Of a stretch of 64,000 bases of DNA, positions 12,160-23,511 are shown in pieces; the first letter of the stretch is position 1, and each line of letters starts with the position of its first letter. The stretch is taken from NCBI GenBank assembly GCA_001939145.1, contig LSRX01000080.1:972709-1036708 (forward strand). The letters are read 5' to 3'. Under the pieces are notes generated by a model, which saw only the letters and a list, made by a program, of their open reading frames with translations, searched no databases and was not told where the DNA came from. The translations under genes and the position numbers were made by a program. The stretch is from Symbiodinium microadriaticum. Lineage: Eukaryota; Sar; Dinophyceae; Suessiales; Symbiodiniaceae.

Positions 12160-12268
12160 GGGAAGTTTTCTACATTCGAGTCCCATTTAGGGTCCCTTTA
12201 TATAAGGGTGCCGTACTATATGGGGGGCCTAAATGTATAGAAAGGGACCCCAATTTAGAAAACTACCC
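12160..12268 (-). mobile_element. Family A short inverted-repeat element (copy A1)
   Basis: The left arm GGGAAGTTTTCTACATTCGA pairs with a right arm that reads GGGTAGTTTTCTAAATTGGG on the minus strand; both run on into GTCCC. The interior (GGGTCCC, then TATAAGGGTGCCGTACTA) is the reverse complement of the interior of the copy at 25084, so the two copies lie in opposite orientation. Confidence 0.7.
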
Positions 12269-14115
12269 ATCTGAAGGACAACTGGCACTGTAAGTATTCT
12301 AACCCTCACACTGCACCTGCGCTCCATGGACACCCAACAATACTGGCGATAATTTGCGGTTGGGTTTATACTTTATACTGCATCAGACATCGTAAGAATG
12401 CAGTATAATAAGACCCTAAACCCTAAACCCGGATAATCCAGGGCAAGGCGCATTCTTCCGAAAAGGCTCTTCGATTGCTGTCGGAAGGCACTGTCGGGCC
12501 CAGGTTCCCTCAGCAGGGCTGCACGGTTTAGGGTTTAGGGTTTAGGGTCCTAGAAGCCCGAGCTTACCCTGTTACGTTGGCCCCAACAGCTAGGATAAGG
12601 TTTATGGGTGTATTGAAAATGGGCTTTGAAACTTATGATTTGTCTGGATTTATCATATCATAGGGACCGTACCACGCAGAATTCGGGCCTCCAAGCAGGA
12701 TGATTATAAAAGATCAGTCATAGAGGGACTATCCAGGGAGATGATTGCTGCTCTCCTGTTCCGAGCGGGGTCATGAGTTAGACTCCTGCTCCCTGAAGCC
12801 CTGAAACCAAGGCCCAAATCTACAACTCCTATTGCTACTGATGTGCACATGGACCGGTTGGGGCAAGGTTCAGGGTGATGGGCTTGACGTCATGGCCCCC
12901 GAGCAACTTTCCGGATTCCACGGGCACATTTACGGCACCCCTAGTTCAGTTCATTTTGCTTCTGTTTTGAAGGAGAGGCAGCGATCGAAATTCGCAGTAA
13001 AGCTCGAGGGAGCAGCTCGAAACCTCAACTCCCAAACACAAAAAGCCAAAAGATAACTCGAACCCGAGGTCCCAAAACATGAAAATATTGGGAACCTCGA
13101 AACGGGCGGGGGCAAAGCAAGCTTCGGCTGCACGTCCCCAAACCCAAACCATAACCCTCTAAACCCCAAACCCCCAAGCACGAAGCAAGAAACCCGAATC
13201 CTACAGTGGTCAATCTCCAGGCTTGTAAGGGTTTAGCTTCAGGCCGGAGGTTAGGGCTTTTGGTGGGCCAAAGGTAGGGTCCAGGGTGTAGAGTTTGGGA
13301 AGAGTTCCCGGCTTGGGCTGTGGAGTTTAGGGCCCCAAGTACCACGCCCAGTGTGGGACGAGTGGCAGTAACGTCCCGTAACAGGATGACCAGGAGCAGG
13401 GAAAAACCACAGTGCCATTTCGTCATGTTGGCCGCGGCTCCATCGAAACGACGAGGAGCTTGGGGGAGAGAGCGAGGTAGGGCCAAAATGATTCGAAGCC
13501 TAAAACAAGTCTTGGGCTCTATGGGTTCAGGCTGGGGTGTTGCAGGAAGTAGCTAAGCTAAGTCTCAAATATGCATACATCACACATCACTTAGTTAATA
13601 TTAACACAGCAACAGCCACTCTTGAGGACAAAAACCACTTCCTCTAAATAGACCCTTGGAACAGAACCCCTCTCTTCCGGGGCCCGCAGCTGCGAGAAGC
13701 GCGATCCGATAGGTTCGGAATACAGTTTAGGGCTATAGGATGTAAGCTTTAAATAAAGCCCAACGCAGTGTTCCTTCCTTTTGCGTTTGAGGGAAGGGGC
13801 CTGGCTTTAATTAATTAAGCTTCAAGCCGTCTTGGGTTTCGAGAGATAAGGTTGAGAGGCTTTGGGCTTAGGTGGTGGGCGGTCAGAGGGTGACCCCAAC
13901 ACCAAACATTGACAGACAACGGTTTTGGGTTTAGGGGTTGAGGGTTTAGGGTTTAGGGGTTTAGGGTTGACATCTCAAGGCCTCTAAGACAGCCGCATTG
14001 ACAACTGCAGGGGGTTTTGGGCTATCTGCTATTGCAGCCTCACCAGAACCCCTAGGGAATAGTATGGAGTTCAGGCTTCTATCTTGCCAGGCCTATACCA
14101 AGGCAGTATGCAGTT
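12269..14115. other. Gene-free stretch
   Basis: C-strand telomeric units are at 12413-12432 and 13140-13180, and G-strand units are at 12525-12550 and 13921-13970. Overlapping frames on both strands at 12832-13556 have no recognisable domain and read through telomeric words. They are left uncalled. Confidence 0.55.
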
Positions 14116-14219
14116 TGGCGTATATAGGGGGTTCCTACATTATTAGTAACTTGGCCAATGTATAGACTGGCGTACATAGGGAAGTTCCTACATGATTAGT
14201 AACTTGGCCAATGTATAGA
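14116..14219 (+). repeat. Tandem duplication of a 52-bp unit
   Basis: TGGCGTATATAGGG (14116) and TGGCGTACATAGGG (14168) begin two units that share TTCCTACAT and TTAGTAACTTGGCCAATG. It is a local duplication with a few substitutions. Confidence 0.85.
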
Positions 14220-16032
14220 CTGAATATACAGGCAGGCACAGGGACATTTAGGTCATACAGCGCTTCTGCAGCAAATCATCAGCTCTAAACCAAGGGCGTG
14301 CTTGTGTGGGTGGAGTCGTTATGTGTTCGCTTAGAGGGCTGTTCCACCTTCGGTGTTAGGGATGTTGGGGGCTTTGAAGGCCCTTAACCCAAGTCCCTCT
14401 CAGCCAAGCAGCCCTGCGTCAGCAGCGCAAACTCTCGTTTTTCTTTTTCGGGTTTTGACGTGTAGTACTGCAGGGTATGTACTAGAGAATAACATTCTCT
14501 ACCGTCCACCCTCCACTTTCGTTTGCGAGCGCTATGCTTGGATGCACGCGCTCGACTTTTCCCTCGCCGTCCATCGGCACAGCCGACATGTCTGCTTAAT
14601 TCGGGGATGCCACGTGAGAAGAAGTTCCGACTCAAATCTCGCCGGGGTTGGGGTCTAGAGTCTACAGTAGGGTTTAGGCCCTGGGGGGTTGGGGGTCTTC
14701 GGTGCTCTATTTCAGTTCCGATAATGATAACCGAAATATCAGGCCAAGCAGTAAAAAAATAAGAGACATACACATAGGTTATTGCAAGTCATCCACACTT
14801 CCCTAAGCACAGCACCAAGCTGGGATACCCCCGAGCGGGGAAGCGCAAAAAAAATAAAAGTGGACTGGGGTGTAGAGTGGTGAACTTTAAAGAGGAGATT
14901 GCCATCAACATCTGAAGCATTACCCATGAAGCTGTGAGTATACGGTCCTATTTGAGCGATCATACGTAGTTCTGTGCAGGATGACAGAAGTTACCTTCTA
15001 GTCTCTTTAGACCAAATCATGACTGAAAACTCCCTATTTCCAGAACTTCCTAAACAAAGGCTGCCCCTGTGCCCTGCAACCACAAACGCCAACCCACAAA
15101 CCCATCAGAACCACAAAACAACCCACTTTGCATCAATCAAAACTGGGAAACAAATGCCAGCGGCAGCCTGAAAACCCAAAAACGTCAAAACCCAAGTGCC
15201 TAAAACCCGAAGGCACGCACAGAACAACCCTAAACCCTAAATTGCGCTAAGCTCCCCTATCAACCCTAACCACAGACTCTAAGCCAGAAGCCCCAAGCCG
15301 TGTTTCTTGTAAGCCCAAAGAAACGAAGCCTAGTAAACCGCTGCCCTAAACTCTGTTCCAGGGTCTACATTTTCTGATATCCTTCCGTCTCTAGCTACTC
15401 TGCAGCTAAGTATTGCTTGTCGTCTGCTCCTTAGCCTTATGACACACTTGGCCCAAAGACCCTGAAACCCCAACCCCACGCTTAAACCCTCATAAAACGC
15501 TGATACCATCCTACAACACCCTTATTGCACACATGTTTTTTCTTCGAGCCCTGTTCCAATCTACAAGCCGATAAAAAGTTTACTAGCGAATCACGAGAAT
15601 AATTGGCAACAAAGAAACGGACCCTAAACCCTGGAACCCTAAACACCCTAAGCCGTATACATAGCCCTATAAGCCCTACAAAAAAAAACTGAAAGCCCTT
15701 ACTTGAACCTGAACCCCCTAGAAGCCTAAAAACCTTCAGCCCTGTACCCTGTGAACCCTAGAACCTCAGCTAAACCTCCCAAAACCTTAACTCTTAAACC
15801 TTACCTTGACCCAGGTGTACTGATATGCCTTGAGGACTTAATCTAAGGAAATCATAATGAGGAGCCCCAAGACCGTAGGTTTTATGTTTTATGGAGTTCA
15901 GGTAGACCCTAAACCCTAAATTAGGGTTTGTTTGTCCCTCCCACTTAGCAAGGACGAGCCCACTTTGCAACTTAAGTTCGGCTGAAAAGGCAGATGCAGG
16001 AAGACAGGGTTCAAAAGCTCAGAAAGCCACTA

Positions 16033-16068
16033 AATTAGGGTTTAGGGTTTGGCCCTAAACCTCAAACC
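16033..16068. repeat. Head-to-head telomeric junction
   Basis: ATTAGGGTTTAGGGTTTGG is followed at once by CCCTAAACCTCAAACCC. Confidence 0.8.
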
Positions 16069-16339
16069 CGCGGCCTTTTTCGACCCCAAACCCTGAGATG
16101 CGAGAGAGCCCGGAAAGCTCAGCGGAGTTGGCTCCTCACCTCGGAAACGGAGGTTTAAACTCGCGGGGGTTTAGGGTTTACTTGTAGAGGGGTTTAGGGT
16201 TCAGGGTTGAGGGCTCGAAGTTGCGATTTAGGCCCCAGGATGGAGGATTCAAGAGAAATGGTGCAGGGTTTAGGGGGCCGGAATGAGCTCTATATGCTTT
16301 CTGGACCCTACAGGGCTTAAGGTCACCCTAAAGGGCAAA

Positions 16340-16405
16340 TAGTGCATACCGTCCCTAAAGTACGTATATAAGGAACTACTTTGAGGCCAAAGTGTACCGG
16401 GACCC
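16340..16405 (-). mobile_element. Family C relic
   Basis: CTAAAGTACGTATATAAGG, then AACTACTTTGAGGCCAAAGTG, matches the centre and right half of the family C copy at 26935. The terminal CCCTAAGGG arms are eroded. Confidence 0.45.
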
Positions 16406-16525
16406 GTGAAATTCTGCGGTGTCCTTATATTGGGGCCCCCCGACAGCTTCAATGCCTCGAACCCCCCCTGGCGTCTGCACCATGTCTACCTAACCCATGA
16501 ACCCAAGACACATACCTACCCAATA

Positions 16526-16621
16526 TAGGGGCCTTAATAATTAGAATGGTTTTGGGCTCCTCTATCAATATTTATAATAATGAACCCCCCAAAATAGTAT
16601 TGTTAATTAGTTAGGGCCCTA
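16526..16621. mobile_element. Family E short inverted-repeat element (copy E3)
   Basis: Left end TAGGGGCCTTAATAATTAGA; right end on the minus strand TAGGGCCCTAACTAATTAAC; TTTTGGG follows in both arms. TA is present at both boundaries. The interior TTATAATAATGAACCCCCC aligns with the copy at 59861. Confidence 0.7.
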
Positions 16622-16794
16622 GTTTAAGCCTTATCCTCAAGCTCATAAGATCGACTTGCCCTAAACCCTAACCTCTTACAAGCAATTCCCACCTCGAGCG
16701 CCTCCCGCTCCTCCGCCGTCCAAAACGTCCTGAGTCGTTTCGTGGTCGGAGTGCAGGGAGCTACGGCTGAGGGTGTGCTTTTGGGATCCTTTAG

Positions 16795-16930
16795 AGTTTA
16801 GGGTTCACGGTTTAGGGTAGGGTTTAGGGTTTAGGGTTTTGGGTTGAGGGCTTAGGGTGGGGTTGACGGTGTGGGGTTTAGGGTTTAGGGTTTAGGGTTC
16901 AGGGCTTAGGATTTAGGGTTTAGGGTTTCT
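16795..16930 (+). repeat. Interstitial telomeric repeat block (G-strand)
   Basis: This is about 135 bp of TTTAGGG and close variants (TTGAGGG, TTCAGGG, GTGGGG), one of the longer G-strand arrays here. Confidence 0.9.
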
Positions 16931-17560
16931 GCTCCCTGCACCTACGGTAGAAGCTGGCTCAACCTTAAGCACAAAATGACCCCTAAACGTAGGGGCCCTA
17001 TACCATTGTGCTGTGAATCCCCATATGGTCTATGAGCCTGAAACCCTTTTAGGGTTCATGTCGTCCAGAAAGAAAACACCGGTTTGCAGCGTGCAGCTTC
17101 TAGTCGTGTGTGCAGGGCACGGATGACATCGAGCCACTGGCTCTGGATCGGTTGCTCAAGTCATGCCGTGCTGGCTGCTTGTGCTTCCATGGTTTCGAAG
17201 TTTGACCCACCCTGCCTGGACGAAGATTGCCGCAGAAGCAAACTTGAATCACTGGACAGACAAGATCTTCTCCTAGGTAGGACACCGGATTGGGCGCCCG
17301 AAACCATCGAGGGGAAGCTTGAATAAGAAAACTAATGATAATGTTCCTGAGGCTTCCTCATTATAGTGATAGTATTGATGATAACACCATGGTACTGAAC
17401 TACCCCGGAACCCCATTCTAATTCTAAGGCCTCGTATCATATTACGTGAATGTGCCGGCGAGCCTGCCCTCTTTCCTCAGGCCCATGCTTGCGGGGAGAG
17501 CTTTGCAGCTTCTCCAGCATTGCTGCCTTCTTTGCACGCGCTGTCCTCGAGCTGTAACAT
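16931..17560. other. Stretch with one unsupported frame
   Basis: The segment 17070-17330 is free of telomeric units. It holds a + frame whose first in-frame ATG would give MTSSHWLW... and which ends at 17326. No domain is recognised. The flanks are telomere-like words and unique sequence. Confidence 0.4.
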
Positions 17561-17564
17561 TCTT

Positions 17565-17868
17565 ATTGCTACTGCTACTTCTGCTGCTACTACTGCTACT
17601 GCTACTACGGCTACGACCACTCCCTCCTCCTACTACCACCACCACCACCACTACTACTACCACCACCACTTCTACCTCTACTACGGCTGCTCCTTTTACT
17701 ACTACACCACTACCACTACTACCACTACAACTACTCCTACCACTACCACTACCACTACCACTGCCACTACGACTACCACTACCACTACCGCTACCGCTAC
17801 CGCTACCGCCACCGCTACGGCTACGGCTACGGCTACGGCTACCACTGCTGCTGCTGCTGCTGCTGCTG

Positions 17869-17961
<93 letters not shown>

Positions 17962-17992
17962 GTGCTGGTGCTGGTGCTGCTATTGCTACTTC
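17565..17992. repeat. Compound trinucleotide/hexanucleotide tract
   Basis: A run of over 400 bp of CTN/ACN triplets: (CTG/CTA)n, (ACC)n, (ACT)n, (CTACCA)n, (CTACCG)n, (GGCTAC)n, then (CTG)n, (CTA)n, (CTG)n and (GGTGCT)n. All frames are open on both strands (poly-Leu, poly-Thr, poly-Ala, poly-Val). The long frames over it are therefore not evidence of a gene. Confidence 0.95.
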
Positions 17993-18542
17993 TACCATAG
18001 ACTTACATACAATTTGATAAACATGATGTCTAAAAGTCCTACACCGACAGTGGCTGTGACGAATGATGGCGATTACTCTCATTCTGCTCGCGCTTCCTTC
18101 TCGGAGAGATTTCCGCTGCAGAATGCCAAGAATGAAAGGGTCGAATCTCCAGCAACACACGAAGCTGAGAAACCCTAAATCCCAACAGACTCCGCAACAT
18201 GCCAAGGATCTTGGAAGGGGCGGCATCTAAACCTAAAGAAGCGCCGAACTCTGACAGTCCTTTCGAGGTCGTGCATGTGCTGAAGCCTGGATTTGCAGGT
18301 TTAGGGTTCAGTGCCTATGGATGCCCTTGGTAAGAATGCACCGGGATCCCCCTGGACCCCATACCCAAAACTTACAAAACCTTCCTGAGGGCTAAGGGCG
18401 CCAGTACTCTTTAAAGCTAGTTTCCTGCAGAGGTGGAAAAGACTGGCATTACCCTAAACCCCTAAACCCCTAGCGCCCTAGGGCGTGGGTTGACTGGGAT
18501 GATAGTGGCCGAAGTCCCATCCGTGTCATGAGGCTCAACATC

Positions 18543-18644
18543 CTTAGGGGCCGAGTACCCTAGCCCGAAAAAGGCTAAACCGTCAATTTTTAGTAGGATT
18601 ATACAAGCCCTAAAAGACTAAAGGTTACCTACTCAGCCCCTAAG
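18543..18644. mobile_element. Family G short inverted-repeat element (copy G2)
   Basis: The left end CTTAGGGGCCGAGTACC and the right end, which reads CTTAGGGGCTGAGTAGG on the minus strand, form near-perfect 15-bp terminal inverted repeats. CATC occurs immediately outside both ends (18539-18542 and 18645-18648), a possible target duplication. Confidence 0.7.
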
Positions 18645-18745
18645 CATCTAAGCTCTGCACATCTCCTTCTTGGTCTGCTGTGGATCCCGCTTTGCCTGGC
18701 CCAGGCGACTTGGCTTCGCTGGTCTTTCGCATCCCATGCTATACT

Positions 18746-18790
18746 ATACAATACAATACAATACAATACAATACAATACAATACAATACT
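18746..18790. repeat. Pentanucleotide array (ATACA)n
   Basis: About nine uninterrupted units of the pentamer. Confidence 0.95.
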
Positions 18791-18914
18791 GTGTACTATA
18801 CTGTACTCACTATATTCTATCAAGTATATCTGCTCGAGTGCTGAAGACACAGGACATCTTTCTAAGGGCGACGACCAACGAGCTTCTGCATGGAGAGTTT
18901 CCCCGATTCAAAAC

Positions 18915-19010
18915 CTTAGGGGCTGAGTACCCTAGCCCAAAACAGGTTAGTAGGATTATATGACTATATAAACCACCAAAAAGTTAAAGGATATCTACTC
19001 AGCTACTAAG
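18915..19010. mobile_element. Family G short inverted-repeat element (copy G3)
   Basis: The left end CTTAGGGGCTGAGTACCCTA is almost the same as in the copy 370 bp upstream; the right end on the minus strand is CTTAGTAGCTGAGTAGATAT. The interior GTTAGTAGGATTATA is shared (TTTAGTAGGATTATA in G2). Two copies in the same orientation this close suggest local hopping or segmental duplication. Confidence 0.7.
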
Positions 19011-19243
19011 ATACTGGGAACGGCTGGGATTTTTAAAACAGGCATGGGGTTGAGAATGCCATGAGGAAGCACAGCCATGCCATGATCGTATGAACGAACA
19101 CTGCCAGTCCTTAGGCTAGACCGATGTCAAACAATGGCGCAAGGCCCACGCCAAGGCTGTATTTCGAGATTGGAGCATCCCTCATCTTCGGCTTCGGCCA
19201 TGTTGGTCTTAGCTTCCCCGAAAGGTTTGTGTAAGTTGGTAAT

Positions 19244-19330
19244 GTATGCATACACATGTACATATATCTGTATCTGTATGTATCTATGTACAGATGTCCA
19301 TGCATGTCTATATATATATATATACATGCT
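19244..19330. repeat. ATGTA/TATCTG/(TA)n microsatellite
   Basis: Mixed CATGTA, TATCTG and TGTA units end in (TA)n. Confidence 0.8.
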
Positions 19331-20809
19331 TAATTTCGTGGGTTCTTACTTGCTTACTCACTTACTTAGAACTACAATATACGCCCTACGAGAGAACTTG
19401 GGCAGGGAAGAACCTACAGTTGCTTAGGCTTTATAATAGGGTCTCTTTGTTGCTTTCATGAGATAGAGGCAACTTCTACGACAAGCTGACGGATTAAGCA
19501 ATTACCTATACAGTATTGTTACTACTTGCTCAATAGCTGCCTTACCCTAAACCCTAAACCCCTAAACCCTTTTTTCGAACCCAGACTCTGCCAATCAGCT
19601 GGGAAGCGGCACTTCCAGACTATTGCACCCCTAAACCCTCAACCCTAAGCCCTACGGGAGCTAGGGTCTGAGGGTAATGAATTAGTAATGAACCGTCAAA
19701 GGCTGGTGGGGATTTGAGCTTTTGCTTTCTTTTGTGGCTTGTGGCCTGAAATCCTTGAATGGCATGGCCCTTGCCTATAGCTGGCTAGTTCATGTTCGTT
19801 CATCAAAGGAAAACCCTCACCTGGCTGGGTTCCCTACGCTGGCTAGGTTTCCCCGAGAACCCTTCGAATGGTGTCTAGAAAGCATGGACAGATAGAGACA
19901 TTCGAAGCAACGGCAACATCCCCCCAAACGCTCTGAAAACACTTGAGTTCTTGAAACCAAATCGCAAACCTGTCGCCCCAAACCCTACAGAACACAACGG
20001 CATGATGCTTGGGCTTCAATTCAAAAATGCATTCTAGATTGTATGCCAAAGTAGAGCAGGTCAACCCTGAACCCTTTCAGCCAGTAGAGTCGCCGCGCAG
20101 GAGCTTGCTCTGGCAGGTGAAACTGCAAACGAAACGACCCGTGTGGCCCCAAAAACCCTATCAGCTCCATAACCCCCAACGTGCCTACTAGGTCCATAAG
20201 CCAATATGCTGTGGGCACGACGCCAGGTTTGCAGCGGCTGTAGAAGGGTGCCACCAGGGTTCTACCAGGGCTCGGCAATATAGTTCTTCTGGGTTTAGCG
20301 GAAAGAGCTTCTGGGATGTAGGTGTTTATGGGTGTGGGGTTTCAGGGATCGGGAGTTGGGGCTTCTTGTGCAACATTAGAATAGCACTTCGGGTTTATAC
20401 GCTCTCCCCTAAAGCCTAAACTGCTCAGAGAATGCTTCTCGAGGTTTCCCAGTATTGCAGCCGGGGGCTGCAGGGCACATGCCCTGATCCCTGGGCCCTG
20501 CACCCTAAATCGTAAAGGCCCTTAATCAGGTCGCCAGTCGCCAGCCCTAAATCCCTGAAGCTGCCTAAACTCCTATATATGGAATATAAGTTATAAGCAT
20601 AGAGTCACGTTGTGGTTAAGGTTCAGGGTTTAGGGTTTCGGGCTTCTAAACTCAATTCCTACTTCATGCAGCCGTAGCCCTTAGGACCATCGCCGGTGTA
20701 ATCTTTGCCACCGTCCTCGGTGTGGCAGCTGGGCTGAGTGAGCACAGTAGGATTTAGCGCTTACAACTACTGTTCTTATTAGTTGCACACCAGAGTATGA
20801 ATGTAATGA
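19331..20809. other. Gene-free stretch
   Basis: C-strand telomeric units are at 19541-19572 and 19625-19655, and G-strand units are at 20620-20645. Remaining sequence is unrecognised. Confidence 0.55.
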
Positions 20810-20915
20810 TGTATGTCTGTATGTATGTATGTATGTATGTATGTATGTATGCATGTAAGCATGTAAGCATGTAAGTATGTAAGTAACGTATGTATGTATG
20901 CATGAATGCATGCAT
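20810..20915. repeat. (ATGT)n microsatellite with CATG/GTAA variants
   Basis: It has at least seven perfect ATGT units, then GCATGTAA and GTATGTAA variants, ending in ATGCATGCATC. Confidence 0.9.
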
Positions 20916-22148
20916 CAACTCCTGCTTCCTATGTCCCATGATTCAGCGAACCTCGTGTCCAGTGAGGAGGGTATCTCGTGGATCTCAAGAACTGTTCCGA
21001 ACTGCCCTTTTAGGGCTCTAGGGTGCTCCTTATCACAATCTTCTCCGAAAATTGTGCATTGCACGGACCTGAATGCATAGGGCCAACCAACAACCAAGCC
21101 ATTGGAAGGAAAGGTGCTGATACCGTCTGACACCGTCGTTGAGCAGCAGGCATGCACGCAAGCTTCTGCATAAGTTTATCCATAAAATCTCGCGCCCGTT
21201 GGCATGCTTATATGCCAGTTGGGAATGGACTCTCAGTGCGAAAACGTTGTGCGATTACGGCTTCGGGAATTAGGGCCTGGTCCGAACCTCTGGGACTTCG
21301 CGGCACATCACTTCTTTATCTCTAGGTGCCTGGGGCTGCTACTCGTACTGCTACTCTCTTGCTGGCTTCCCCTTCTGGCCGCTGATGCAACCGAAACACT
21401 CAGCGAGACAAAAACACCTTAAACGTGTGGCACCACTAACTGGCCGCTGATGAAGATCAGGATGGCTACATCCCGTGAACAGTTGTGACCGTAAGCCCTA
21501 TAAACCCACAACCCAAACCCTGCCTTACTCCAAATGCGACGCGGAGTATTCACAGATCCCGCTCCCAGCGGTCCGTGAAGTAAGGCTCCCACTGCAAGGG
21601 GTCTGTATGTATGTGTACACCACCAACAGAAGTAAAGTCGGGCATAGTCGGGCAGAGCCCCTTTTCTAGTAGGAATTCGAAGCCCGGTGAGCAAAACTCA
21701 TGTTGCGAAGGTCCTGGTCGACCTGCTTCGAACTCTGAAGCGCAACTCAGAGACCCCAAAGTCGATTCATTGCAAGTGATTCAACCTAAAACCCCAAAAC
21801 CCTAAACTCACCAATTTAGGGTCTATAGGGTTTAGTGTTTTAAGCTTATCAGACGCCCAAAGTCAAACATCTCGGCGGGACCTGAGTCCCTCGAGTCTAA
21901 GGTTGAGGGACGCGGACTGTTTCTCAAACGAAGTTCTTGTTCTTCAAGGACAATCCGGGGGGATTCTTGAACTAGGAATGCCCATTTCAAGAACATCTAC
22001 ATTTATTTATGGCTCATTCCTGCTATTGGGCATATAGGCGTCTTTTGGTATTTGGGACTCCCATAATATAAGTAGCGCGAGATTCTTATGTTAGTCTGCA
22101 CTATAGAGGTACTTCTGTAACCAGTCAGAACAAATTTCAAATCCTTGA
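20916..22148. other. Gene-free stretch
   Basis: Telomeric units appear only near 21785-21840 (a C-strand unit facing G-strand units). Frames at 21204-21694 have a short hydrophobic run but no domain. Confidence 0.5.
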
Positions 22149-22388
22149 CAAGAGAAGCCTGTTACATTCTGCTGCCCGGTGACGCACAACACTTCAGGAG
22201 CTAGCCGCTTCGAGCCGCCCATGAAGTGCAACACTTGCAGGCCTGTTCGTGCCGCTAATGCTGAGGGCTCCGTGTGCTTTGCAGCCTCTCATGACATTCT
22301 AGAAATGCATTTCTACGCATCGACAGATGCTGCAAACATGTTCAAGAAAAGCCTCACAAGTGGACAAACAGGTGGTCCTGTCATGTAG
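22149..22388 (+). CDS. Unrecognised open frame in a telomere-free island (weak candidate exon)
   Basis: The frame is open from 22149; the first ATG is at 22221, giving 55 residues to the stop at 22388. The predicted peptide has mixed composition, with a CNTC motif near its start and no telomere-derived or microsatellite words, which is unusual for this window. The island 22140-22780 lacks telomeric units. No domain, promoter or splice site supports it, so it may be a chance frame. A perfect 16-bp palindrome (TAGAAATGCATTTCTA, 22300-22315) lies inside. Confidence 0.12.
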   Translation, partial: QEKPVTFCCPVTHNTSGASRFEPPMKCNTCRPVRAANAEGSVCFAASHDILEMHFYASTDAANMFKKSLTSGQTGGPVM

Positions 22389-22769
22389 GGACATGCACAT
22401 ATATCTGCACACAGCACGATAACCAACGAAGCGTACCTTCGTAGAATCTACGTCTACGTGCGCGTACAAAAGAAGCTGTGAGGTGGCCCAGAAACAGTCC
22501 GGATGATGATTGCTGTCCTTGCAATGCCCAGTGGTTCACGGTTTACAAAGGCACAAGCTTCTCAACGCTCAAAAACACACTGGAGACCCTGTAGAGCCGC
22601 AGTTTCTCAGAAACGACTGAAGCCACAAGCTGTTCAAGCCCTTGAGTTTGAACGACCGTGAGCCAACAGACATGCCCCTACAAGAGTACATCGCCGGTCG
22701 AAAGGCTGCAGAGCTGCTTGTGTTGATAACTCCACCCCTATAGCTGTGAAAGCCCTTGTTCAGAACCCG

Positions 22770-23110
22770 AAGCTTTAAGCGCTAAACCCCGAAACCCTAA
22801 ACCCCTAAACCCTTGAACCCGAAACCCCTAAACCCCTGAACCCAAAAGCCTAAACCCCTAAACCCAAAGCCCCGAAACCGAAAAGTCAAACCCTTACTGC
22901 CAGAACCCTGAAACCGACAAGTCCAAACCTCAGCTTGGCCAGGAACCCTCGGAGCTCAGATCCTGAAGCCCTCGGTTCAAGGCTGTTTGTTGGTTTGGGG
23001 TTTCAGGGTTTAGGGTAAAGGGTTAAGGGTTTGGGGTCTATAGGATTTAGGGTGAAGTTCAGGGTCTATAGGGTTTAGGGTTTAGGGATCAGGGTTTAGT
23101 TGTTTAGGGT
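22770..23110. repeat. Convergent telomeric pair: C-strand block then G-strand block
   Basis: At 22770-22925 the + strand is CCCTAAACC/CCCTTGAACC/CCCGAAACC. After about 75 bp of other sequence, 22995-23110 is TTTAGGG/TTCAGGG/CTATAGGG. This is the orientation of the two ends of a linear chromosome around a very short core. Confidence 0.85.
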
Positions 23111-23398
23111 CTAGGCTCAACCATAAGCAGCCGAGCAACGGTCATCGTTCATTCCAAGAGTCTGACAGAGCTGGGCTTGGACGTTGGTTCAATTCTTGCT
23201 CAAGAGGTTTCGGGGGTGTAATTGGGGACTTTTGGGCGGTTTTGTGAGGTTACAGCGGCTGAAAAGGTTTAAGGCTTGGTTGTCGATGGTTCGGGTGTTT
23301 TTGCAAGACTTGCAGATAATAGAAATGGGCTTTGAGTGTCCGGTACAAGAGTTTCGGAGTCTGCTCGGCCAGGAGAATCCTGCCGGCTTCATTCCTAT

Positions 23399-23511
23399 CC
23401 CTAAGGGTCCATGTTCCCAACTAGTATAAACTTCGGCCGTAATGAAATCCCTTTATAAGTATTTTAGGTAGGGCCAATGTATATGCTATTTGGGTACATG
23501 GACCCTTAGGG
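23399..23511. mobile_element. Family C short inverted-repeat element (copy C1)
   Basis: Ends are CCCTAAGGGTCCATGTTCCC and, on the minus strand, CCCTAAGGGTCCATGTACCC. TAT lies immediately outside both ends (23396-23398 and 23512-23514), a 3-bp target duplication. No coding capacity. Three-base duplications are typical of PIF/Harbinger and CACTA superfamilies, so a MITE of one of those is the best guess. Confidence 0.8.

Larger units (their letters stand above)
14220..16525. other. Gene-free stretch, C-strand telomeric units common
   Basis: From about 15180 to 15800 the + strand is rich in degenerate CCCTAAA units (CCCTAAAC, CCCTATAAGC, CCCTAGAA). G-strand units are at 15918-15930 and 16160-16230, and a head-to-head junction is at 16033-16068. 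A family C relic is at about 16340-16405. The open frames at 14353-14773 on both strands are unrecognised. Confidence 0.55.

Noticed and set aside
17446-18226. Long open frames of 184, 165 and 174 codons (poly-Leu, poly-Thr, poly-Val/Ala)
   Set aside because: They are a trinucleotide tract read in several frames on both strands; no non-repeat domain.
20672-20692. Similarity to the dinoflagellate spliced-leader start (CCGTAGCC)
   Set aside because: Only the first eight or nine bases agree; the conserved remainder is absent.
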